Origin: Paractinoplanes atraurantiacus
Lineage (GTDB): Bacteria; Actinomycetota; Actinomycetes; Mycobacteriales; Micromonosporaceae
Reading direction: 5' to 3'
Assembly: GCF_900215205.1 (NCBI RefSeq)
Contig: NZ_OBDY01000021.1
Span: 120,059 to 184,058 of the forward strand
DNA length: 64,000 nt
Shown: in pieces, positions 1 through 8,026 of the stretch
Numbering within the stretch: the stretch's first letter is position 1
Layout: each line of letters starts with the position of its first letter
Program-made: the position numbers and the translations under genes
Notes under the pieces: generated by a model
The model's database searches: none
What the model saw: the letters and a program-made list of their open reading frames with translations, nothing else
Told to the model about the DNA's origin: nothing

Positions 1-145
1 CGCAGCAGGCCACCTTGCCGCACGTGAGACACACGCGCAGGTGGACCCAGTCGTGATGGCCGGCGGCCACGCACTCGGGGCAGCCGTCCTCGTACGCCGA
101 CTGAGGCGCCGGATCGCCGGACTCCTTGAGATGCAGGCAGGTCAA
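1..145 (-). CDS. UBP-type zinc finger protein (partial, 5' part only)
   Basis: The gene runs off the left edge; 48 codons are visible. The frame shows an early C-x-H pair, then CPEC, a GHHDWVHLR segment, CLTCG and a final CC, the cysteine/histidine spacing of the zinc-binding ubiquitin-hydrolase-type (ZnF_UBP) finger. In bacteria this domain occurs as small free-standing proteins of unknown role. I place the start at a TTG (145-143) that overlaps the antiporter stop codon as TTGA, because an in-frame stop lies at 151-149 and no ATG or GTG is available between. The overlap implies translational coupling to the Na+/H+ antiporter upstream. The fold is recognised with good confidence; the function is unknown. 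Confidence 0.8.
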   Translation of the reverse strand, partial: MTCLHLKESGDPAPQSAYEDGCPECVAAGHHDWVHLRVCLTCGKVACC

Positions 146-1716
146 TCTTCACTCCGTAGCAGCTGGGACTCTTCCAGGTCGAGATCGCGCTGGGCGCGGG
201 TCAGCACCTCTTCGGGGATGCGGCCCTCGTTGCGGGCCACCTTGAAGACGCGCCGCTCCGCACTGATCATCTCGCGCCGCAGCCGACCGTACGCCGCCGA
301 CGGCGTCTCCTGCTGCTGATTGCCCAGCCGCTCCCACGCGTTGTTGGAGCGGCTGTCGACCAGAGCGCGCAGCCGGTCGACGACCGAGGCGGGCGCGCCG
401 TCGGCGTGTTTCTCCAGTGCTTCGAGCGCGGCCCGGCTCGCTTGATGCTGCACCCCGGCCTCGGCCAGGGCGTCCTCGGTGGTGGTGTCCTCGCGGACCT
501 TCAGCACCCGGGCCAGCCACGGCAGGGTCGTGCCCTGCAACAGCAGCGTGACCACGATCACCACGAACGCGACGAAGATGAACAGGTCGCGCGGATAGTC
601 GGGCACCCCGTTCTCGCCCGGCACCGGCAGCGTCTGTGCCGCGGCCAGCGTCACCACGCCCCGCATGCCCGCCCACGAGATGACGGTCGGCACCGAAGCC
701 GGCGGCCGTTCCTCGCGGTTGCGGACCTTCGGCAGCAGCCGGGCCAGATAGGTCGCCGGGTACATCCACACGAACCGCATCAGGATCACCGCCAGCACCA
801 CGGCCATGCTCACCTGGATGGTCGTGCCCACGGGCGTCTCGATGCTCTCGCCGATGCTGCGCAGCTGGAGGCCGACCATGAGGAAGACCACGCCCTCGAG
901 CAGGAAGTTGATCATCCGCCAGATGGCGTCCATCTGCAGGCGCGAGGTCGCCGACAGCAGGTACGGGCGGCGGTGGCCCAGATAGAGCCCGGCGATCACC
1001 ACCGCCACGACGCTGGAGCTGTGCACCTCCTCGGCGATGATCACCACGACGAACGGCGTGAGCAACGACACGGCGTCGTCCAGCAGCGAGTCCTCGATCT
1101 TGCGGTGGAGCTTGGCCGCCAGGAACGCGGCCACGAAACCGATGACCAGACCGCCGCCGGCCTTGAGCGCCACCTCGCCGGCGATCGGCCAGAAGCCCAC
1201 CGCGGCCCCGGCCAGCGCGCCGACCGAGATGCGGACCATCACCAGGGCGGTCGCGTCGTTGAGCAGGCTCTCGCCCTCGAGGATCGTGACCACCCGGCGC
1301 GGCAGGCCGACCCGGCGCGCGATGGCCGTGGCGGACACGGCGTCGGGCGGGGCCACGACCGCGCCGAGAGCGACGCAGGCGGCGTACGGAATCTCGGGAA
1401 GTAGCAGGTGAACGGCGGTGCCGACGACGAACGCGGTGACCAGCACCAGTCCGACGGCCAGCAGCAGAATGGGGCGCAGGGCCCGGCGGAACGCGGGCAC
1501 CGAGGTCTCCAGCGCGGCCACGTAGAGCAGCGGCGGCAGGATGCCGATCAGCACCAGTTCGGGCTCGAGATGGGCCTCGGGGAAACCCGGCAGGTACGAC
1601 AGCGCGAGACCGGCCACCAACAGCACGAGGGGCGCGACGAACCCCAGGCGGCGGGCCAGAGCGGCGCCGACCACCGAGATCGCCACCAACACGACCACGT
1701 CGACGATGCTCTCCAT
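142..1716 (-). CDS. Na+/H+ antiporter, CPA1 family
   Basis: A 524-residue polytopic membrane protein that should exchange Na+ (or K+) for H+ across the cell membrane. The first 410 or so residues form about a dozen hydrophobic helices. They include the conserved segments GAVVAPPDAVSATAIARR, with the proline-proline-aspartate signature, and ESLLNDATALV, with the Asn-Asp pair of the ion site, both typical of CPA1/NhaP-NHE transporters. The remaining 110 residues are charged and helical and probably cytoplasmic. The ATG at 1716 is chosen because the protein begins directly with the first membrane helix; the open frame upstream is antisense to the condensing enzyme gene. The gene is coupled to the zinc-finger gene downstream. 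Confidence 0.9.
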   Translation of the reverse strand: MESIVDVVVLVAISVVGAALARRLGFVAPLVLLVAGLALSYLPGFPEAHLEPELVLIGILPPLLYVAALETSVPAFRRALRPILLLAVGLVLVTAFVVGTAVHLLLPEIPYAACVALGAVVAPPDAVSATAIARRVGLPRRVVTILEGESLLNDATALVMVRISVGALAGAAVGFWPIAGEVALKAGGGLVIGFVAAFLAAKLHRKIEDSLLDDAVSLLTPFVVVIIAEEVHSSSVVAVVIAGLYLGHRRPYLLSATSRLQMDAIWRMINFLLEGVVFLMVGLQLRSIGESIETPVGTTIQVSMAVVLAVILMRFVWMYPATYLARLLPKVRNREERPPASVPTVISWAGMRGVVTLAAAQTLPVPGENGVPDYPRDLFIFVAFVVIVVTLLLQGTTLPWLARVLKVREDTTTEDALAEAGVQHQASRAALEALEKHADGAPASVVDRLRALVDSRSNNAWERLGNQQQETPSAAYGRLRREMISAERRVFKVARNEGRIPEEVLTRAQRDLDLEESQLLRSED

Positions 1717-1780
1717 GGCGGGAAGCTTATAAGTACTCGTGCTCACGACCCGATCACGTTCGTACGGCAGGCTGTCGCCC

Positions 1781-2764
1781 ATGAATGTGGGAATAACCGG
1801 GATCGCGTACGCCCTGCCGGCCCGCGAGGTCACCACCGCGGAGCTGCAGCGGCGGGTCGCACCGAAGCTGCCGCCGCGGATGTTCGAACAGGCGACCGGG
1901 ATCACCCGGCGCCGGGTGGCGGCCGACGACGAGTACGCGTCGGATCTGGCCGTCGACGCCGCGACCAAGGTGCTGGCCGACACCGGCCGCGATCCGCTCG
2001 ACATCGACCTGCTGCTGTTCGCCAGCGCCACCCGCGACATGGCCGAGCCGGCGACCGCGCACGTGGTGCAGGCCGCGCTGGGCAGCCGGGCGCACGCGCT
2101 GGACGTGACGAACGCCTGCAACAGCTTCCTCAACGGCATCGACCTGGCCCGCTCGATGATCCTGGCCGGCCGGGCCCGGAACGCGCTGGTCGTCACCGGG
2201 GAGACGCCGACCCGGGCCATGCGCCCCTCTCTGACCAGCTTTTCCCAGGCTCGTACGGCCCTGGCCGGATATACGTTCGGCGACGCGGGAGCGGCCGTGC
2301 TGGTCGAGCCGGTGGCTACCGGCGGGATTCTGGACGTGGACGCGGAGACCCACTCCGAGCACTGGACGGTCGGCGGCATCTTCGGGGGCGGGTCGCGGCA
2401 TCCGCGCGGCGACGAGCACACGTACTTCTCCGGCGACGGCCGCCGCCTGCGGGCGGTGTTCGAGGAGATCGGCCCGGGCCTGATCTCCCGAGTGATGAAC
2501 CGTCTCGATCATTCTTGGGACTCATATGCGAAGGTGCTGGTGCACCAGGTGACGCTGCCTTACCTGTCGCGCTTCGTGGAGGTCACCGGTGTTCCCCAGG
2601 ACAAGCTCGTGGTCACGGTCGACGAGCTCGGCAACATGGCTTCGGCCACGCTGGGTGTGCAACTCGCCCGCACATATCCGGATCTCAACCCGGGCGACCG
2701 CGTGCTGCTGGTCGGCCTCGGCGGCGGCGTCAGCCTCATGACCATGGTGTGGGAGGTCTCGTGA
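1781..2764 (+). CDS. OleA/FabH-like 3-oxoacyl-ACP synthase III (condensing enzyme)
   Basis: A 327-residue thiolase-fold condensing enzyme. The Cys-His-Asn triad is in FabH register: Cys113 in NACNSFLNGI, His255 in VHQV and Asn285 in ELGNMASA (E. coli FabH uses Cys112, His244, Asn274). The cysteine context looks more like OleA-type enzymes, which join two acyl-CoAs head to head, than FabH proper. It is the first gene of a five-gene operon and ends in a GTGA overlap with the glycosyltransferase. With the adenylate-forming enzyme and reductase downstream it resembles OleA-OleC-OleD. An alternative is a FabH-like starter enzyme of another secondary pathway. Fold certain; substrate inferred. Confidence 0.85.
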   Translation: MNVGITGIAYALPAREVTTAELQRRVAPKLPPRMFEQATGITRRRVAADDEYASDLAVDAATKVLADTGRDPLDIDLLLFASATRDMAEPATAHVVQAALGSRAHALDVTNACNSFLNGIDLARSMILAGRARNALVVTGETPTRAMRPSLTSFSQARTALAGYTFGDAGAAVLVEPVATGGILDVDAETHSEHWTVGGIFGGGSRHPRGDEHTYFSGDGRRLRAVFEEIGPGLISRVMNRLDHSWDSYAKVLVHQVTLPYLSRFVEVTGVPQDKLVVTVDELGNMASATLGVQLARTYPDLNPGDRVLLVGLGGGVSLMTMVWEVS

Positions 2765-3495
2765 GCGCCGCTCTCTGGGTGGTCGTGCCCGCGTACAACG
2801 AAGAAAGCCGGATAAAGGCGACACTGGACGCTTTGGCGGCACAGACCGACATCGACTTCACCCTGCTGGTCGTGGACAACAACTCCAGCGACGGCACGGC
2901 ATCGGTGGTCCGCTCCTTCGAGGCGCCGTTCCCGGTCCAGCTGCTGATCGAGACCGACAAGGGCGTCGGCTGTGCGGTCGACACCGGATTTCGGCACGCC
3001 ATCGCGTCCGGCGCCGTCCACCTGGCCCGCACCGATGCCGACTGCCTTCCCGCACCCGGCTGGGTCGCCGCCGCCCGCAAGGCGCTGACCACGAGCAACG
3101 GCATGGCCTGCGGCAAGATCACCGCTCGGGCGGACGAGCACGGCCCCGCCGGCCGCGCCTTCTTCCGCCTGCTGGTCGTCCTGGCCGCCTTCTTCGGCCG
3201 CATCAGGCCGGCACACCGCAAACCGGAGTTCAAGGCCCCGTACCGCATGCACGCCGGCAACAACATGGCCATCACGGCCGAGCTCTACGAGGCGTGCGGC
3301 GGCATGCCGCGCCGCCCCTCCCCCACCGACCGCACCTTCCTCAACCGCGTCCGGCGCACCACCCACGCCATCACCCACAGCCGCGAGATGGTCGTCGCCA
3401 ATTCCACACGACGAATTCGGGCGTACGGCGTCGTGGGCACCGCCAAGTGGTACCTGGACCGCGGAAGCGGCCTCCGAACGGCGGATCCGCGCTGA
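2761..3495 (+). CDS. Family 2 glycosyltransferase
   Basis: A 244-residue GT-A enzyme starting at the GTG that overlaps the previous stop. It has the GT2 opening WVVVPAYNEE, the nucleotide-binding VVDNNSSDG and a metal-binding ARTDADC motif near residue 95. A hydrophobic stretch (FFRLLVVLAAFFG) near residue 140 may attach it to the membrane. Its position inside the condensing enzyme / ligase / P450 operon suggests that it glycosylates the lipid-like product or a carrier. Sugar donor and acceptor cannot be read from sequence. It is short for a GT2 enzyme and has no clear C-terminal membrane domain. Confidence 0.82.
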   Translation: MSAALWVVVPAYNEESRIKATLDALAAQTDIDFTLLVVDNNSSDGTASVVRSFEAPFPVQLLIETDKGVGCAVDTGFRHAIASGAVHLARTDADCLPAPGWVAAARKALTTSNGMACGKITARADEHGPAGRAFFRLLVVLAAFFGRIRPAHRKPEFKAPYRMHAGNNMAITAELYEACGGMPRRPSPTDRTFLNRVRRTTHAITHSREMVVANSTRRIRAYGVVGTAKWYLDRGSGLRTADPR

Positions 3496-3533
3496 TGCCC
3501 GCCTCCCCTATGTTTTCCCTCCGCGATCCCCGA

Positions 3534-3607
3534 AGCCCTCGCCGATGCTCGCCTTCCCCGCCTCACCTCCGTCTTCCCGACGCCCGGAGCCCTCGCCGAT
3601 GCTCGCC
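3534..3607. repeat. 20-bp direct repeat duplicating a start-codon context
   Basis: The 20-mer agccctcgccgatgctcgcc occurs at 3534-3553 and again at 3588-3607, 54 bp apart, a multiple of three. Each copy carries an ATG, at 3545 and 3599, in the same frame. The ligase gene could therefore start at either; I use the second because conserved-looking sequence begins there. Confidence 0.85.
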
Positions 3608-5011
3608 GAACTGATCGAATCCCTGCGCGAGGGCGACGACCGGCCCGCGCTGCCCGGCGCGACCCGAGGTGAGCTGGCCGGGCTCGTCCGCGGTTACGCC
3701 GTGGCCCTGGCTCATCTCACCCCGGGCGACACCATTGCCTTGGCCGTACGGCCGGGGCCGCGCTCCTTGGCGATACTGCTGGCCGCGTACCACCTCGGTC
3801 TTCGCATCGCCGTGCTGGACCCGACCGCCGGCCCGGACGTCCTGCGGGCCCGCCTGGCCCTCGCCGCGCCCAAGCTGGTGCTGGCCGACGCCGCCGCCCA
3901 GGCCGTGGCCGGATGGGCCGCCCGCCTGGCCCGGCGCGCCCACCTCGCCCTGCCCGAGCTCGGCGCGATAGCGCCGGTGAGAACCGTCGGCCGCCGGCTT
4001 CCCGGTTCGCCGCCGGCGCTGCGCCCCCTTCCGGGCCGTCTCCCCCAGCCGTACGAGGGTGAGGGCGACGCCGTGATCGTCTTCACCTCGGGCACGACGA
4101 GCCGCCCGAGAGCCGTGGTGCACACCCGCCGCTCGATCTCGGCCGGCATGACGGCCGTCCGCGACCTGGTCCGCCCGGTGCCCGGCGCCCCGGTGCTGGG
4201 CGGCACGTTCTTCGTGCTGGTGCCCTCGCTGGCCGGCGGCGCCCCGGTGGCCTTCCCGTCGCGGCGCGCCCTGGCCCGCCAGGTCCGGGAGCTGAACCCG
4301 CAGGCCACCTATCTGACCCCGCCGCAGGTCCGTGCGGGGCTGGCCGCGGGCGCTCGCTTCACCGGGCGCGTCTACAGCGGCTCGGCACCCGTCAGCGCCT
4401 CACTGCTTTCGGCCGTACGCCGCTCGGGCGCCTCGGAGGCGTGGGGCGTCTACGCGCTGACCGAGGTCTTCCCGGCCGCCGCGGTCGAGGAATCGGCCAA
4501 GGCGTCCTTCACCGGCGACGGCGACCTGGTCGGCCCGTTGCTCCCCGGAGTCACCGCCCGCGTCGGCGACGACGGTGCGCTGTTCCTCGCCGGCCCGACC
4601 GCGGCCGACCGCTACCTGGGCGAGGACCCCTTCGCGTGGGTGGCGACCGGCGACATGGGCCGGGTGCTGGACGATCACTCGATCGTCCTGGGCGGCCGGG
4701 CGAAGGACATGATCCTGCGCAGGGCCGAGAACATCTATCCCGGCCTGTACGAGCCGTCCCTGCACATCGCCGGCGTGGAACTGGCCCTGCTGGTCGGGGT
4801 CCCGGCCGGCGACGGCGACGAACAGGTGGTGGCCGTGGTGCAGACCTCGGCCGGAGCCGACCAGCGCTCGGTGCGGGCCGCCCTGCGCGACCCGCTGGCC
4901 CGCATGGGCTCGGCCCGCCCCGACCGGCTCGTCTTCGCCGAGATTCCGTTGGCCGGCCGCTCCCGCAAACCCGACCGCCGGGCCACCGCCCTGCTGGCGG
5001 CCCGCCGGTGA
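3599..5011 (+). CDS. Adenylate-forming acyl-CoA/acid ligase (OleC-like)
   Basis: A 470-residue ANL-superfamily enzyme that should activate a carboxylate with ATP. Visible motifs are the P-loop TSGTTSRPRA (from residue 163), the hinge-region TGDMG (350-354) with GRAKDMILRRAENIYP, and the C-terminal catalytic lysine in RKPDRR (Lys457). The P-loop departs from TSGTTGxPKG: Ser replaces Gly and Arg replaces Lys. In an Ole-type pathway this family member (OleC) closes a beta-hydroxy acid to a beta-lactone; a CoA ligase is the other option. It is shorter than typical OleC. The start is after a duplicated 20-bp block; an upstream in-frame ATG at 3545 is possible. It overlaps the P450 start as GTGA. 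Confidence 0.83.
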   Translation: MLAELIESLREGDDRPALPGATRGELAGLVRGYAVALAHLTPGDTIALAVRPGPRSLAILLAAYHLGLRIAVLDPTAGPDVLRARLALAAPKLVLADAAAQAVAGWAARLARRAHLALPELGAIAPVRTVGRRLPGSPPALRPLPGRLPQPYEGEGDAVIVFTSGTTSRPRAVVHTRRSISAGMTAVRDLVRPVPGAPVLGGTFFVLVPSLAGGAPVAFPSRRALARQVRELNPQATYLTPPQVRAGLAAGARFTGRVYSGSAPVSASLLSAVRRSGASEAWGVYALTEVFPAAAVEESAKASFTGDGDLVGPLLPGVTARVGDDGALFLAGPTAADRYLGEDPFAWVATGDMGRVLDDHSIVLGGRAKDMILRRAENIYPGLYEPSLHIAGVELALLVGVPAGDGDEQVVAVVQTSAGADQRSVRAALRDPLARMGSARPDRLVFAEIPLAGRSRKPDRRATALLAARR

Positions 5012-6561
5012 GCGCCCGCAGCCGTGATCGGCGGGTCTACCTGGCCGGCCATCCGATCCTGTTCGCGCTGCTGGCCGCCACCCGCCATCGCCCGGCGCTG
5101 CGGCTCGGCGGCAACGTGCTGGTGCACGACCGGGAGGCGTACCGCAAGGCCCTGACCAAAGTCCCCCTGGACCGCACGGCCGAAGGCACGACCGGTGGCG
5201 CCGCGGGCTCGCTGGCGGGCCGAGGCGCGCTATTCGACCAGCAGGGCGAGGAGCACCGCGACACCCGCCGCGACACCGCCGGCCTGCTGGGCGCCGCCGG
5301 CGTGGCCCGCCTCCGCCCGATCTGGACCACCCTGCTGGCCGAACGCCTGCCGGAGCTGGCTACCGGGAAAGACCTCGACCTGGTCCCCCTGACCGCCGAA
5401 ATCGCCGGCGCCACCGCCGCGGCCCTCCTGAAGATCGACGTCGACCCGATGGCCCTGGCCGCGGCCGCCCGGAAGGCAGCCGCCGCCGCGGCCCGCGCCC
5501 ACCTGCCCGGCCTAGCCCCCAAAAGGGCCGAACAATCAGCCGAGAGAGCCGCCACCGAACTGCTCAACCTGCTCAGTCCGAAAGAACAGTTCTCCGCGCT
5601 CGACCTCGACCGAGTCACCCGACAGTCCGCCGCGCTCGACCTCGACGAAGCCGGCCGACGGCATGAGGCCTGCCCACGCGGCAAGACCAGCCGGGGCGTT
5701 GCGGGCGCACCGCGGACTGCGGCAACCGACCGGGACGACGTGGCGCTCGCGGCGATGCTGGCCGTCGCAGCGATCAACACCACCGTGGCGGCCATTCCGC
5801 GGGCGGTGGCGTGGGCGTGCGACGCCGGACTCTGGGAGCACGCCTCGTCGGCGGCACTGGCCGACGAACTGTTGCGGGTCACCGCGCCCACTCCCCTGCT
5901 GCCGCGGGTGGCGGCGGCCGGGGCCGAGGTCGGCGGCTGCCCGGTACGCCCCGGCGACCGCATGCTGCTGATCGCCCGCCACGCGGCCGGCGCCCACCGC
6001 AGCGACCCTTGCCCGGCCGACCCGGCGCCGGCGCACATCTCCCAGTTGGTCTTCGGCGCCGGCCCGCACGCCTGCCCCGGCGCCCGCCTCGCCCGCACCC
6101 AGATGGAGGACGTCCTGGCCGCCCTGGCCCCCTACCGCCCCACCGTCGTCCGGTCCCGGGCCGACCGCCGATCCGCCCTGCCGGGTTGGCGTTCCTTGAC
6201 CATCCGAGCAACCCTCAGCCCCTCCGCCGACGCATCCCGGCTTCCTCAGCAGCGCAGGCCCGACGCGCACGGAAGCCAGCCCCTCCACCCGACCGGCCAA
6301 CCCCATCGACCCATGCCCCAAGCGCACCGATCTCACCACCCTCTGCTCAAAACACATGCAAGCGATGAGCGGCCCGCACCCGTATCGCCTCACCCGGCTG
6401 GATCGGAGGCGCTGTCCGGCGATGAGAGCGCAGCGCGCGGAGCGCATGCAAGCGATGAACTTGGCGCAGGCCGGAGCGATGCGCATTCGGGCGATGCCGG
6501 CTGCGCACACACGCGCGAGCGGCATGTCGGCGATGCGGACCGTGCAGGTGGCCTCGGATGA
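5008..6561 (+). CDS. Cytochrome P450 with long low-complexity C-terminal tail
   Basis: A 517-codon gene. The heme loop FGAGPHACPG carries the axial Cys356 and the K-helix ExxR is E287-LL-R290. The I-helix is AAINTT (254-259): the usual Gly is Ala255 and the usual acidic residue is Asn257, which should slow proton delivery in a standard monooxygenase. The conserved fold ends near residue 400. The last 110 or so codons are Pro/His/Ser-rich, are built on DNA with recurring GCGATG motifs and look like spacer sequence that lacks stops. The GTG start overlaps the ligase stop and the stop overlaps the reductase ATG. Such P450s need ferredoxin partners, and none is encoded here. Confidence 0.85.
   Translation: MSARSRDRRVYLAGHPILFALLAATRHRPALRLGGNVLVHDREAYRKALTKVPLDRTAEGTTGGAAGSLAGRGALFDQQGEEHRDTRRDTAGLLGAAGVARLRPIWTTLLAERLPELATGKDLDLVPLTAEIAGATAAALLKIDVDPMALAAAARKAAAAAARAHLPGLAPKRAEQSAERAATELLNLLSPKEQFSALDLDRVTRQSAALDLDEAGRRHEACPRGKTSRGVAGAPRTAATDRDDVALAAMLAVAAINTTVAAIPRAVAWACDAGLWEHASSAALADELLRVTAPTPLLPRVAAAGAEVGGCPVRPGDRMLLIARHAAGAHRSDPCPADPAPAHISQLVFGAGPHACPGARLARTQMEDVLAALAPYRPTVVRSRADRRSALPGWRSLTIRATLSPSADASRLPQQRRPDAHGSQPLHPTGQPHRPMPQAHRSHHPLLKTHASDERPAPVSPHPAGSEALSGDESAARGAHASDELGAGRSDAHSGDAGCAHTRERHVGDADRAGGLG
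6356..6540. repeat. Interspersed GCGATG-type repeats in the P450 3' tail
   Basis: The hexamer GCGATG recurs six times (near 6363, 6419, 6453, 6478, 6492 and 6531). The longer block atgcaagcgatga is present twice, near 6356 and 6446. This fits a repeat-rich spacer absorbed into the P450 reading frame. Confidence 0.6.
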
Positions 6562-7391
6562 GGGTCGCGGTGACGGGGGCCAGCGGGTTCTGCGGTTCGG
6601 CCGTGGCTCGGCTCGCGGCGGCGGAAGGGCATGCGGTGAGCTGCTACGGGCGGCGGCCGGGGCCGGTCGGCCGGCACATCCCCTGGGATGCCACCCAGAG
6701 CCTTCCCGACTTTTCCGATATCGACGTCGTGCTGCACCTGGCCGCCGCCGTCGGAGACTCTCGGCGCGGGGATTTTCACGGTGTGAATGTCGAAGGGACC
6801 GAACGGCTTCTCGCCGCCGCCGGTGACCGGCCCGTGGTGTGGGTCAGCAGCGCCAGCGTCTACCGGCCGGGGCCCTACGACGGCCCGGTCACCGAGGACC
6901 GGCCCACCGACCGGCAGCGGACCGCCTACGGGCGTACCAAAGCCGCCGGCGAACGCCTCGCCCTCGCGGCCGGGAAGGTCGTGCTGAGGCCCCGCGCCGT
7001 CTACGGGGACGGCGATCCTCATCTGCTGCCCCGCCTGCGGAAGACCGTCCGTGGTGGCTTCGCCTGGCTGCCCGGGCCCGATGTTCCGCTGAGCCTGACC
7101 GCTGTCGGCAACCTGGCCGGCGCCTGCCTGGCCGCCCACCGCTGGGAGGCCGGTGCCTACAACATCGCCGACGACGTCGTCTACCGGCGGGACGCCGCCG
7201 TCCGGGCCGTGCTCGGGGTGCCCGTGCGGCATGTGCCCGCCGGGGCCGCCCGGCTTGTCGCCGCCGTGAGCTCGTTGCGGCGCGAGCCGGTGCTCACCCC
7301 GTACTCAATCGATCAAGTCACTGATGGTCTGGTGCTGGACATCGGGCGGGCTCGGGCGCGCGGTTACGCCCCTCTCACGCGGTTGTGCTGA
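6558..7391 (+). CDS. NAD(P)-dependent epimerase/reductase, extended SDR (OleD-like)
   Basis: A 277-residue Rossmann-fold enzyme. The N-terminal TGASGFCG is the dinucleotide-binding loop of extended short-chain dehydrogenases. LHLAAAVGD, the SSASVY serine segment and Y124-GRT-K128 complete the Ser-Tyr-Lys triad. It is the last gene of the operon and overlaps the P450 stop as ATGA. In Ole pathways the OleD member reduces the 2-alkyl-3-keto acid made by OleA, which matches the neighbours. A sugar epimerase acting with the glycosyltransferase is an alternative. Its 3' end overlaps the convergent lipoprotein gene by 17 bp. Confidence 0.83.
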   Translation: MRVAVTGASGFCGSAVARLAAAEGHAVSCYGRRPGPVGRHIPWDATQSLPDFSDIDVVLHLAAAVGDSRRGDFHGVNVEGTERLLAAAGDRPVVWVSSASVYRPGPYDGPVTEDRPTDRQRTAYGRTKAAGERLALAAGKVVLRPRAVYGDGDPHLLPRLRKTVRGGFAWLPGPDVPLSLTAVGNLAGACLAAHRWEAGAYNIADDVVYRRDAAVRAVLGVPVRHVPAGAARLVAAVSSLRREPVLTPYSIDQVTDGLVLDIGRARARGYAPLTRLC

Positions 7392-7965
7392 CCACCTCGG
7401 AGCGGGCCACCGTCTTGGCGATCGTGCCGTCGCTGCCCAGGCGGGTCGTGACCGCGTCGACCGAGAACTCGTAGCGGGTCGAGCGGTCGAGGCCGGTGAC
7501 CGTGGCGCTCATCATCTCGCAGGCGGGGCCCGGCGTGACGACCGTCCAGCCGATGTCGCGCTGCTCGCCGAGCATGGCGTCGTGGCTGATCGCCGTCACC
7601 CGGTAGTCGACCAGGTTGTCGCCGCCCGGGTTGTACCAGGTGACCGTGGCCGACGTCGCTCCCGCGACCGCGGTGGCGCCGTTGATCGGGTTCTGCTTGT
7701 TCGGCGGGCACGAGAACGAGCCCTTGGGGGTGGGCGTCGGCGTCGTGCTCGGCAGCGGCAGGAAGCCGGTGGGGAACGGGGTCGCGGTCGACTTGGCGCC
7801 GGTCACCACCGGGGACGGTGTCGCGCTGCCGTTGGCCACGCGGACGAAGGTCGTGCCCGGAGTGGGCTGCGCGGTCGACGTGCTGTCGCCGCCGCCGCAT
7901 GCGGCCAGCAACGGCATCAGCGCCAGCGTGCCCAGTCCCACCGTGCCCAGCCAACGACGACGCAC
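7375..7965 (-). CDS. Secreted lipoprotein with fibronectin type III-like domain
   Basis: A 196-residue protein with a lipoprotein signal peptide ending in LLAAC, then a Thr/Pro/Ser linker (residues 28-80) and a C-terminal beta-sandwich-like domain. That domain carries the pattern of a fibronectin III repeat (ATSATVTWYNPGG, VDYRVTAIS, VTGLDRSTRYEFSVDAV). The GTG start follows a good GGAGG ribosome site. It is expected to be anchored to the outer face of the membrane. No enzyme motif is visible and the role is unknown. Confidence 0.8.
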   Translation of the reverse strand: MRRRWLGTVGLGTLALMPLLAACGGGDSTSTAQPTPGTTFVRVANGSATPSPVVTGAKSTATPFPTGFLPLPSTTPTPTPKGSFSCPPNKQNPINGATAVAGATSATVTWYNPGGDNLVDYRVTAISHDAMLGEQRDIGWTVVTPGPACEMMSATVTGLDRSTRYEFSVDAVTTRLGSDGTIAKTVARSEVVSTTA

Positions 7966-8026
7966 TCGCAGCCTCCGTCCGTTCGGTTCCCGTCAGGGGT
8001 TCCGTTCGGCCGGGGACGGCGTCTTC

